From Schistocephalus solidus (taxonomy: Eukaryota > Platyhelminthes > Cestoda > Diphyllobothriidea > Diphyllobothriidae), in the NCBI GenBank assembly GCA_017591395.1, contig WEDG01001407.1, forward strand, positions 1 to 64,000: 64,000 nucleotides of DNA, in the 5' to 3' direction. The notes under the pieces are model-generated. The model was not told the origin of the DNA. It saw nothing but the letters and a program-made list of their open reading frames with translations, and did no database searches. A program made the position numbers and the translations under genes. Shown here one piece after another: positions 1 through 10,500 of this stretch (the first letter of the stretch is position 1; every line of letters starts with the position of its first letter).

Positions 1-57
1 CAATGACCAAAGGTCGCGGGTTCGAATCCCGGGTGATCCACACCTGGGATTGGGTAT

Positions 58-102
58 GACTGGCTGATGACGGCTAATAAGCCAGAAATGGCCATTCCGG
101 TC
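58..102 (+). ncRNA. Hammerhead-ribozyme-like module, family 1 (first of 12 in array)
   Basis: Stem I GACTGG pairs with CCGGTC across the module. The core CTGATGA is followed by stem II GGCT-AATA-AGCC, then GAAA, then a palindromic stem III ATGGCCAT and the expected cleavage point after position 96 (ATT). An outer GGG/CCC pairing extends stem I past an internal loop. This is type I topology with very short stem III, as in Sm-alpha and Penelope-associated ribozymes. The pair closing stem II is C-A instead of G-C, which may weaken it. Other copies start at 367, 676, 985, 1294, 1603, 1913, 2223, 2533, 2844, 3153 and 3462; each is 45 bp. Confidence 0.75.
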
Positions 103-284
103 TCCCTTGTCTTTGTCGGTTCCATCTTATCAACAAATATCTCAAGTCGCTACGCGACTGCTCACGAGGGCTGTAAAGTGAGCTCAAAGGCACAGCGGAA
201 CATCAGTGTTCCTTAACCAGATCGGTGAACACCACACTTTCATAGTCCATATTCCCGATCGCAACCGACAAAACAACGGGCCCG

Positions 285-338
285 TGGCTCAATGGTAGAG
301 TGTTACACTCAATGACCAAAGGTCGCGGGTTCGAATCC
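285..338 (+). promoter_or_regulatory. Internal RNA polymerase III promoter (boxes A and B) of SINE family 1, representative copy
   Basis: Box A TGGCTCAATGGTAGAG at 285-300 and box B GGTTCGAATCC at 328-338 match the tRNA internal promoter consensus with tRNA-like spacing. The same pair recurs in each unit of the array. Confidence 0.75.
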
Positions 339-3300
339 CGGGTGATCCACACCTGGGATTGGGTATGACTGGCTGATGACGGCTAATAAGCCAGAAATGG
401 CCATTCCGGTCTCCCTTGTCTTTGTCGGTTCCATCTTATCAACATATATCTCAAGTCGCTATGCGACTGCCCGCGAGGGCTCTAAAGTGAGCTCCAAGGC
501 ACAGCGGAACATCAGTGTTCCTTAACCAGATCGGTGAACACCACACTTTCATAGTCCATATTCCCGATCGCAACCGACAAAACAACGGGCCCGTGGCTCA
601 ATGGTAGAGTGTTACACTCAATGACCAAAGGTCGCGGGTTCGAATCTCGGGTGATCCACACCTGGGATTGGGTATGACTGGCTGATGACGGCTAATAAGC
701 CAGAAATGGCCATTCCGGTCTCCCTTGTCTTTGTCGGTTCCATCTTATCAACATATATCTCAAGTCGCTATGCGACTGCCCGCGAGGGCTCTAAAGTGAG
801 CTCCAAGGCACAGCGGAACATCAGTGTTCCTTAACCAGATCGGTGAACACCACACTTTCATAGTCCATATTCCCGATCGCAACCGACAAAACAACGGGCC
901 CGTGGCTCAATGGTAGAGTGTTACACTCAATGACCAAAGGTCGCGGGTTCGAATCTCGGGTGATCCACACCTGGGATTGGGTATGACTGGCTGATGACGG
1001 CTAATAAGCCAGAAATGGCCATTCCGGTCTCCCTTGTCTTTGTCGGTTCCATCTTATCAACATATATCTCAAGTCGCTATGCGACTGCCCGCGAGGGCTC
1101 TAAAGTGAGCTCCAAGGCACAGCGGAACATCAGTGTTCCTTAACCAGATCGGTGAACACCACACTTTCATAGTCCATATTCCCGATCGCAACCGACAAAA
1201 CAACGGGCCCGTGGCTCAATGGTAGAGTGTTACACTCAATGACCAAAGGTCGCGGGTTCGAATCTCGGGTGATCCACACCTGGGATTGGGTATGACTGGC
1301 TGATGACGGCTAATAAGCCAGAAATGGCCATTCCGGTCTCCCTTGTCTTTGTCGGTTCCATCTTATCAACATATATCTCAAGTCGCTATGCGACTGCCCG
1401 CGAGGGCTCTAAAGTGAGCTCCAAGGCACAGCGGAACATCAGTGTTCCTTAACCAGATCGGTGAACACCACACTTTCATAGTCCATATTCCCGATCGCAA
1501 CCGACAAAACAACGGGCCCGTGGCTCAATGGTAGAGTGTTACACTCAATGACCAAAGGTCGCGGTTTCGAATCTCGGGTGATCCACACCTGGGATTGGGT
1601 ATGACTGGCTGATGACGGCTAATAAGCCAGAAATGGCCATTCCGGTCTCCCTTGTGTTTGTCGGTTCCATCTTATCAAACATATATCTCAAGTCGCTATG
1701 CGACTGCCCGCGAGGAGCTCTAAAGTGAGCTCAAGGCACAGCGGAACATCAGTGTTCCTTAACCAGATCGGTGAACACCACACTTTCATAGTCCATATTC
1801 CCGATCGCAACCGACAAAACAACGGGCCCGTGGCTCAATGGTAGAGTGTTACACTCAATGACCAAAGGTCGCGGTTTCGAATCTCGGGTGATCCACACCT
1901 GGGATTGGGTATGACTGGCTGATGACGGCTAATAAGCCAGAAATGGCCATTCCGGTCTCCCTTGTCTTTGTCGGTTCCATCTTATCAAAATATATCTCAA
2001 GTCGCTATGCGACTGCCCGCGAGGAGCTCTAAAGTGAGCTCCAAGGCACAGCGGAACATCAGTGTTCCTTAACCAGATCGGTGAACACCACACTTTCATA
2101 GTCCATATTCCCGATCGCAACCGACAAAACAACGGGCCCGTGGCTCAATGGTAGAGTGTTACACTCAATGACCAAAGGTCGCGGGTTCGAATCCCGGGTG
2201 ATCCACACCTGGGATTGGGTATGACTGGCTGATGACGGCTAATAAGCCAGAAATGGCCATTCCGGTCTCCCCTTGTCTTTGTCGGTTCCATCTTATCAAC
2301 ATATATCTCAAGTCGCTATGCGACTGCCCGCGAGGGCTCTAAAGTGAGCTCCAAGGCACAGCGGAACATCAGTGTTCCTTAACCAGATCGGTGAACACCA
2401 CACTTTCATAGTCCATATTCCCGATCGCAACCGACAAAACAACGAGCCCGTGGCTCAATGGTAGAGTGTTACACTCAATGACCAAAGGTCGCGGTTTCGA
2501 ATCCCGGGTGATCCACACCTGGGATTGGGTATGACTGGCTGATGACGGCTAATAAGCCAGAAATGGCCATTCCGGTCTCCCTTGTCTTTGTCGGTTCCAT
2601 CTTATCAACATATATCTCAAGTCGCTATGCGACTGCCCGCGAGGAGCTCTAAAAGTGAGCTCCAAGGCACAGCGGAACATCAGTGTTCCTTAACCAGATC
2701 GGTGAACACCACACTTTCATAGTCCATATTCCCGATCGCAACCGACAAAACAACGAGCCCGTGGCTCAATGGCAGAGTGTTACACTCAATGACCAAAGGT
2801 CGCGGTTTCGAATCCCGGGTGATCCACACCTGGGATTGGGTATGACTGGCTGATGACGGCTAATAAGCCAGAAATGGCCATTCCGGTCTCCCTTGTCTTT
2901 GTCGGTTCCATCTTATCAACATATATCTCAAGTCGCTATGCGACTGCCCGCGAGGGCTCTAAAGTGAGCTCCAAGGCACAGCGAAACATCAGTGTTCCTT
3001 AACCAGATCGGTGAACACCACACTTTCATAGTCCATATTCCCGATCGCAACCGACAAAACAACGAGCCCGTGGCTCAATGGCAGAGTGTTAAACTCAATG
3101 ACCAAAGGTCGCGGGTTCGAATCCCGGGTGATCCACACCTGGGATTGGGTATGACTGGCTGATGACGGCTAATAAGCCAGAAATGGCCATTCCGGTCTCC
3201 CTTGTCTTTGTCGGTTCCATCTTATCAACATATATCTCAAGTCGCTATGCGACTGCCCGCGAGGGCTCTAAAGTGAGCTCCAAGGCACAGCGGAACATCA

Positions 3301-3535
3301 GTGTTCCTTAACCAGATCGGTGAACACCACACTTTCATAGTCCATATTCCCGATCGCAACCGACAAAACAACGAGCCCGTGGCTCAATGGCAGAGTGTTA
3401 CACTCAATGACCAAAGGTCGCGGGTTCGAATCCCGGGTGATCCACACCTGGGATTGGGTATGACTGGCTGATGACGGCTAATAAGCCAGAAATGGCCATT
3501 CCGGTCTCCCTTGTCTTTGTCGGTTCCATCTTATC

Positions 3536-3537
<2 letters not shown>

Positions 3538-3599
<62 letters not shown>

Positions 3600-3622
3600 T
3601 ATATATATATATATATATATCA
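3538..3622. repeat. TA dinucleotide microsatellite ending the SINE array
   Basis: About 40 TA units, interrupted once by a CT. The tract begins at the place in the repeat unit where other copies have a short ACATATATCTC, so it looks like expansion of the unit's own sequence. Confidence 0.95.
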
Positions 3623-5720
3623 GAATTTTCCTCTCAAAAGAGTAGCAATGCTGTATTGGCAAACCACGATGGACGCAAAGTCGGCTTGTGGAATGAGTTA
3701 AATTTGGCTGTGCTGCGTCTGACTGAACGTTTCACTACCACCGTACATGCTCAGGCTAAGTCAGTAACCGAGGTCAATCTCAGTGTCGGTCGGCAGACAG
3801 GCTCGGGCAGACCACCAGTGTAGTAAAAGATGGATAAGGCTGTGGTTAAACTGCATGATACCTTACATGGGTGTGTGTGTGTGAGGTGTGAGTTCAGGCA
3901 CGGCACGCTCTTTGGCACGGCGGGTTTCGTCCCATCACCCATTGCGTCTAATGTCGTCGAACTGAGTCAGTCAGTTCCCCAGAATATGCGAGAGGGAGGA
4001 GAGAGTGGGCTTGGCCAATTCACGTGCTTTCCAACCGCCGCGACAGGTCAGCAACTGTTACTTGAAAGACAGTCAACTGAGGGAACTACACCCGGCCTTG
4101 GTCCAGACTGACAGGCTAAAAAAGCTCTCGTTATGCGTGGTTCTTATGGCACTTTCATTGGCATGCACTGCAAGACCATATTCGGCTCTAATACCTGATT
4201 CGCTTAGACTGATGGCGTACGCATCCAGCCCATCTTTACTCGTCTTAACTTTTTATTGCAATTGTAGTGTGCTGTGTCTAAGAAGAGATATGGTAGATAC
4301 TGCGCAAGGCCATAGGCAAGTAAGCACTATGCCTTCGTTCCGACCATAGCCCTCATTCTACGGGACAGCAGAAGTGTAGTGTGATGAAGTGACGATTTAG
4401 CTTTGAAGACCTTTGGCCAAAATCTCCGAGCGAATTCAATTAGATGAAGGCGGATAGTTCTCACACTGCCCTGTGTACCAGGCGGAAAAAGTGCAATTAT
4501 GTAAGTATTGGTTCATTTTACAGAGGCTGCTTCTTCAAACCGAAAAGCAATATTCTGTGTCCACCAACAACCGGAATACCATTATCTACTGATTTTAGAA
4601 TAGCTAAGAAGTAAAAACAGCTGGACCTTTGAGGAACTCGGTGAAAGCCGTGCGGCCGTTTTGTTATATACCGGACAACCAGCCGTCCGGTGGAGTTGTA
4701 GTAACCCTATTCTGGGCGTCTGCACCATTGGCCCGGACGCGCACGTACGCACCGGCAGTAATCTGACATTCTAACGCTCGGCTTGGTGCTGCCACCGCGT
4801 CTGATCCCGCCCCCAGCCGAAGTGATCCGTCTTCTTTTCGGCCAATCAATGCTGTCTTAACTGACCAATCAACTTCAGAGCTGAAGCAGACATGCACTTG
4901 TTCGATGCGCTCTTCCGCCCCCGCCGGTAACACTCGACCGGTTACCAGATTGCATCAGCCTATTATCCTTTCATTCTGTACCGAATACAGCGCTGTCTCT
5001 GCTGACACCTAATGTCTCCTCCTCCCGCTTGGGACCTGACTTGAAGGTCGTACTGACCAGGATCTGACTCTGTGGCTTGAGCTATCCGAAGTACAGTACT
5101 CGCGCCATCAGCGTCTCACTTCTTCTCGTCCAGCTCGGAACCCGACTGGACGATCATCATGGCTAGGATCTGGCTCCCTGGCTTAAACTGCCGCGGCAGA
5201 GCTTCGGCTTTACCAAACGGATCCACTTACATGTACCAGTGTCTCTCCTGTGTTCTTTATATGATGACTATGGAATTTGATTCATTCTCCTTTGCAATTT
5301 ACGAGAACATAAAATGCTTTAGTAAAAAGGATTGTTTTCGACCCCCCCCCCCCCCAGTTAAGGGGGTTTTCAAGGATGCTGTCTCCTGGAGTTTCATATA
5401 CAGTACATGCGCTATCTCATGAAATGTTAACCTAAATTCCGAAACGTGTTTTCCGTTAGAAGAGATTTCTTAAGTAGGTATTTCATTCACGTCGGGATGT
5501 CGGCTCTTGAAAAATGTTCTTTCTAGCTGCCTTCAAAATGACAACTTATTCAGTATGTCATTTTGCAATTGATTTTTAACGCCCTTATATATTCAAATAT
5601 AGTTCGTAAAAAACATAACGAAAATATTCCTTTATGTACTCACTTGGAAGCAAGGTGTATTTTCTTTTTTTTAAAAATACTTGAAGAAAGGGCATCTGTC
5701 GGTCTTAAAAGGTTTCTAAA
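3623..5720. other. Intron sequence without recognisable gene
   Basis: This stretch lies in the intron after exon w34. It holds a GC-rich segment at about 4640-5160 that could be part of a dispersed element and a poly-C run at 5342-5355. I found no exon of the dynein C-terminus here on the minus strand. Confidence 0.6.
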
Positions 5721-5739
5721 GTATGAGATTTTTTAATAC

Positions 5740-6000
5740 CATGAACTGTCAATTCATAAAGCATCGCATCGTTCCGTTTATTAATGCTGCTTGCAAGAGA
5801 AAAAGTTTACAAGGCCCATATTATCTCTTCTTAAAATTTTACATAACTGTAAGATTTTTGTACACGAAAGACATACAAATGGTAGTTCGAAAACTCTGAA
5901 GGCAGATGACCCATAATAACGTCGGTTAAGGTTAGACCTAGTGGACTTCCCATTACTATGAATAAATTGCATCCGAAGATTAAATTTCAAATGGAAATTT
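5740..6000 (-). pseudogene. Penelope-like element reverse transcriptase fragment (degenerate)
   Basis: On the minus strand, near 5960, one frame reads MGSPLGLTLTDVIMGHLPSE, matching the Penelope-type motif AMGSPLGP-x-LA-x-IFMG. Frames break soon after. It abuts the plus-strand fragment that starts at about 6005, so two pieces of this class lie back to back. The assignment rests on one motif. Confidence 0.45.
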
Positions 6001-6004
6001 AGCA

Positions 6005-6797
6005 GTGCAACAAGCTACCCTTCATAGACGTCCTCATGTTTAGAGAGAATGATGGCTCAATACGGCGCTCTGTTTTCCACAAAAATACCTGGAAAGGGCA
6101 ATACTTGCGCTCTACAAGCTTTGTGCCCGTACCATGAAAACGAACTCTAGGACATACTCATTTTCAAAGAGTGAGAAATATTAGCTCTAGTGAGATTCTA
6201 AATGCAGAAATTGGCCGCAGTACAGCAGCCTATCCTGGCTATCCTGCACCCTTCCTTCAAAATTAAAGCAACTGTTTACGGCATAAATTGACAGAGCATT
6301 TATTTCCGAAAAGCTCACTATTATATCCTTAGTATTTAAGGGTGACAACATTTCAAACACAATCAAGCGAGGATTGCGCTGCACCCTAGGAAGGATTTAC
6401 ATTGAACCTGAACTCACCTTCGTCAGTCCTACCATAAACCCTCTATTCAACCCGGCAAAGGACGCCATGTCGTTGCACGCCACCCCAAATTTTTTGCATG
6501 AATCTACGTGCACTTGCAGATACAAGTACATCAGGCGAACGAAAAAGCAACTGGCAGCCAGAACCACTGAGCATTTGTCTAAGAAAGAAAAAAACTAAAG
6601 TACCACGGTCTGCGATTACGAAACAACTGCTGGACAGCGGTCACTCTGTTGACCTCAAAACCGCTTTCCGAGTATTTGTGCGTGTCCGAACAAGTAATCG
6701 GACCTTGCGGTACTTGGGAACAGCCTACGTACGGCTGGAGAAACCCGACCATTGCAAGCAACTAGCCCATGTGGTCAATCTCCAAGTACCCTGGTAA
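6005..6797 (+). pseudogene. Penelope-like element, 3' part of RT and GIY-YIG endonuclease (degenerate)
   Basis: The beginning reads LPFIDVLMFRENDGSIRRSV and WKGQYLRSTSFVP in broken frames, the Penelope RT motif after the catalytic site. From 6500 the frame gives CRYKYIRRTKKQLAARTTEHL and then AITKQLLDSGHSVDLKTAF, typical of the C-terminal GIY-YIG endonuclease, here with G to R in YIG. It ends in LQVPW and a stop at 6795-6797. Many stops and frameshifts show that it is dead. Confidence 0.7.
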
Positions 6798-6956
6798 TCT
6801 TCATGCCTAGAGTTACTCGCGACTGTGCTTTGAGACAACCTCTCCTATCGCCTTATCTTTCCTATGCGATAGTTTAAGTTAACGTCCTTCAGCTGAGCAT
6901 TCGTTGCAGTGAACAAAGACCCTTGTTGTTATGCGCTGATATTCTGTGCAACTTGC

Positions 6957-7506
6957 CCTTGATGAAGATCTGGAATTCCTCTGGACGAATCTTGCGCTGT
7001 TGGAGGGCAATCTTCAGGGTGATGAGGAGAGTGAGCGTGAACTTGTCGCGCTCATAAAGGCCACGTGCCGTGTATCGGAAGACGTCCAGTGTCAGGTAGT
7101 CGATGATGTTAGCGATGCGTTTCTGTGTCATCAGTGACTTCTCTGCACGCGCCATGGAGATGTTAAATCTTCCGAGGAACTGACGCAGTGAGGTCTGGTA
7201 CATGACATTAACCATACTCATCTCCACGATGAGGAAGTAGAGCGTGGAACCGCGACTGGCGATCGGCCGGTACTCCTCACGAGCAGCATTTATCTTCACC
7301 TCGGTGTCGGCGGCAATAGTAAGCTTGTCACGCACGCCCTCCGCTGTCGTCTTGGTGACACGCAGAACCTCAATCAGCGACTCGTCGTCCACGAGACTGC
7401 CCTGGGTGGAGGTTAGACGAAGCAGCAGACTGTCCTCGAGATCCTTCACTTTGCGTTTATTGGCCGTCACCTCTTCCAGCAACTTTGTTCGCTCAGCTTC
7501 CAGTTC
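6957..7506 (-). CDS. DNAH8: Dynein heavy chain exon w34 (AAA6), GC donor
   Basis: 550 nt, acceptor ctattacag. It encodes [50 protein letters not shown] and [15 protein letters not shown]. Similarity stops at FIKG. No GT donor fits there, but AAGG|gcaagt does (GC-AG). The frame stays open to 6889 beyond it, without similarity. The next exon is beyond the left edge. Confidence 0.94.
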
Positions 7507-10500
7507 CTGTAATAGTTTGTGTGCATGTGACCTTTTAGAAGGGCTGTTTCGGTTCATTTACGTATGTTAACATTTCACCCTGATAAAAGTATTTAGAAAC
7601 ACGTTCTGCATAAAAAAGGGCATTTACTGAAATGAGTTTGGCAAATAGGTAAAATGTACAAAGTTTTAGGGGCCCTGAAAGGGTCATCTAGATTTCTGTT
7701 CCCACGTTTGATAAGCTAGGTCATATATTCCGAATGGTAGAAAACATGCGCGACCAAGGCAATTCAATGGAAGAAGAAGAAGAAGAAGATGATGATGATG
7801 ATGATGAAGAAGAAGAAGAAGAAGAAGAAGAAGAAGAAGAAGAAGAAGAATAATAGGGGGAGGAGGAGGCGACCTCGGGGACCAGTTTCTTATTTGCTCG
7901 AGGTTTTGAATTTTCATTCGAGTCCATTGTCAAAGGGTGAATGAGAAGACCAGTTGACGAGCATATGCGTGCTTTCGATAAATTATCATCGGGCCAGTAC
8001 ATTTATAAAAACATGCGATCAGTAATGTTCGTCTTGTCTTAAAAATGAGTCGTGCAAATGTGGGTGGAGTTGGTGAATGAGAGTTAAAGCTTAGTATACA
8101 TTTATCTTACGTACGCCTGAGTGACCTTTAGCCGTGCCATTGATTAGTTCACGCAGGGCCTGGTGAGTGGCTGACAAATTGATAATCTATTGATCGAATG
8201 CTCGATCAAGTGCCACGGCACCCCTCTCCCAGGAGGCCCATCTACGTCTGTTCTATTAGCACGTCTGTTCTATGAGCACGCCTGTTCTATGAGCACGTCT
8301 GTTCTATGAGTTATGCGATCCGGATTCAATTTTAGATTGGTGGTTCGTTCTTCTGTGGTCAGTGTAAAAGAGCACCAACGGAGGCCATTCAATGGAGGGC
8401 CATAAGGCAGGCAAACTTCCGAGACCTTCATACGCTCAGTATCGCCCAAGTAGCACTACAGGCTGACCCTCGGAATCCAACGAAATAATAGAGCCATTAC
8501 CTTACGTCGTAGGCCCCCCTCCAAATCAATTAGAAAAAAGTTGGTTTATCGCTGTAAAACTCGACATGCTGTCCAGTTACCTGCTTCTCAGTGAGAATGA
8601 CAATCCCAAGGAGCTGATCCTCCAAACCCTTCATGGTGACAGTGAAGTCGATGATTGAGGTGCGAGCGTAAATCTCTGGGGTGTAGGCTGGGTTCGACAG
8701 TTTGGTGCTGATGTAGAGCTGGAAGGTCTTCATCACCTCCACCTCTTTGTCACCCACTCTCACCTTGAAGTTGCTGCCCGACTTTATGAAGTTCTTTTCT
8801 AGAACATTGTCCAAAGCAGGATCCAATTCCTCCCCAACTTCCTCGATCAGAAGAGGAAGACCCAGGGACAGAGAGTCCTCCAGATGACTGCGAAAGTATT
8901 TGTGATTAAGTCTTGTGACCTGAATTTAAACACCAGGAAAGAAGGCTTACTCAAACAGAATCCGTATGCTCCATTGAGATTTATCAAAATCGTTGGCCAA
9001 CTCACCTTTAGATCATTTTCGGCTTCTTTTTTCTTGATCCAGGCCTTGCCCTGACCCTGAGGATCAATAAGCAGGGGAAAACGACTGGCACGCGTGACGA
9101 TGAGGCCGTTCTGAATAGAAAGATCATCGTTTGGAAGGCCTTGAAGGTTCCAAGTCCCGATCGTTGCACTGTCAACCAGCATGTTGACAATAACGAGATC
9201 CTAAGCAAGGAAATACAGTGGGAACCTGATAGTAGTCTGAAGGAGGTTTAAAATTTTGTTTTATCCTAAGCTCAGGTAAAGGTAGATGGGACACATGGTT
9301 CAAGTCGATATTTGCAAAAATTTAAAAAATAACTCAGTGATTAAACATGACAGGAGAATAGAGTAGCTCAATTCTCAGGATAATTACTGATGTTAACGAA
9401 TATATTTAAAGTTCGAAGTTGAAGTGGAGGGATGAAATTTCGAAAGCGAATCGCTAATTCCTCAAATTTTTATATTTCTGCGTCGGTAGGAAGTAAAAAC
9501 CTCAAGCAAACTTACGTCTGAGAAAGGGATATTGGTTTTAACCATTTCCTTTCGCCAACACTGATTAAGATGATTTCTGAATTCCTGATTAAATGGACCG
9601 GCATAGGAGAGAAATCCCGTGGCTAGCAGAATGTCACCAACAAGTCGATCGATTTGCTCCTGGTACATTTTGCTTGCTTCCGTCCAACGTACCCGCTCGC
9701 CTAAGCCAACAGAATAGGTACTTAATAACTTTCAGTAAAAAGAATTGTTTGCATGAAGTAAAATCGACCGAATACAATGCAATGGGGAATACCGCATGGG
9801 CATTCTGACCTGCAAGACCCTTGATCAGAGCCGTCGCATTCGCCATCTTTCGACGACAGGAATCAGCATCATCCATGAGGGTCTGTTTCTCACTCATGGC
9901 CTTGTCATACTCCGCCTGAACAATGTCCAACTCGCGCTGCTTCTCGTCCAACTGTGCCTGCGCTTCTCCCAGTTCGGCCATAGCAGCTCCCAGGCGGCCC
10001 TCCTGCCTTGCCAGGTTCACCTGAAGTCGGAGAGGGGGTTAGATTGTACGAAAAAGGAGAACCCAGTAGAGGCTGAATCTTAAAATTTTTGGACGATTTG
10101 CATGCTCCTTCTCCGAAATATTGGCCCTCCTTCGCTCTAGGGTGTATAAGCGCCTTGCAACCGTACTTAGGCCAGGTAATCGATAGTTTAATTATCCAAG
10201 ATTATGAAGAGACTCGAAATATCTAGGTCATGTTACCTGACCAAATGAATCACCACTAGCGTACGCATAGGAGAGTCCACCGTTATCTAGCCAGTACTGT
10301 GCTGAGTCCTTTTTCAGTGGCTATTTAGGCCTTCTAGAACTTCAAAGCGGAATATTAGTGATTCGTGGTATCGCACTGCTATGGAACTATGAGCTCAGGG
10401 TATTCACTGCGGTAAAACAAGGCTGGCATGCGTTTATCGCCTTCGCCCCCCTACCCATGCGCATCGTGTATCCCGCGGCGGGCAAGGTCAGTCATCTTAT

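Larger units (their letters stand above)
1..3537 (+). repeat. Tandem array of a 309-311 bp tRNA-derived SINE with hammerhead module (12 copies)
   Basis: Twelve near-identical units head to tail, the first lacking its 5' part. Each unit holds a tRNA-like head with RNA polymerase III box A (for example 285-300) and box B GGTTCGAATCC (328-338), a hammerhead-like fold, then a tail with short perfect hairpins such as AGTCGC-TAT-GCGACT and GAACA-TCAG-TGTTC. The tRNA acceptor arms no longer pair, so this is a SINE, not a functional tRNA. Units differ by a few substitutions and one-base indels; box B is GGTTTCGAATC in some. The array lies in the intron downstream of w34 and ends in a TA microsatellite. 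It resembles in organisation the schistosome Sm-alpha repeats. Confidence 0.9.

Noticed and set aside
270..352. tRNA gene in each 309 bp unit
   Set aside because: Boxes A and B match well, but the acceptor arms (GGGCCCG against GTGATCC) do not pair, and the anticodon arm is poor. It is a SINE head and not a tRNA.
1..3530. CRISPR-like or satellite-only interpretation of the array
   Set aside because: Units are 309 bp without spacers and contain pol III boxes and a ribozyme-like fold; the flanking gene is eukaryotic.
3471..3701. Open frame over the TA tract coding for alternating Ile and Tyr
   Set aside because: Pure microsatellite translation.
4664..4933. 89-codon open frame, tested as a possible dynein C-terminal exon
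   Set aside because: No similarity to the dynein C-terminal domain and no matching splice sites in phase with w34.
7684..8002. Open frames with poly-Ser, poly-Leu and poly-His
   Set aside because: Translation of the GAA/GAT microsatellite in an intron; no similarity outside it.
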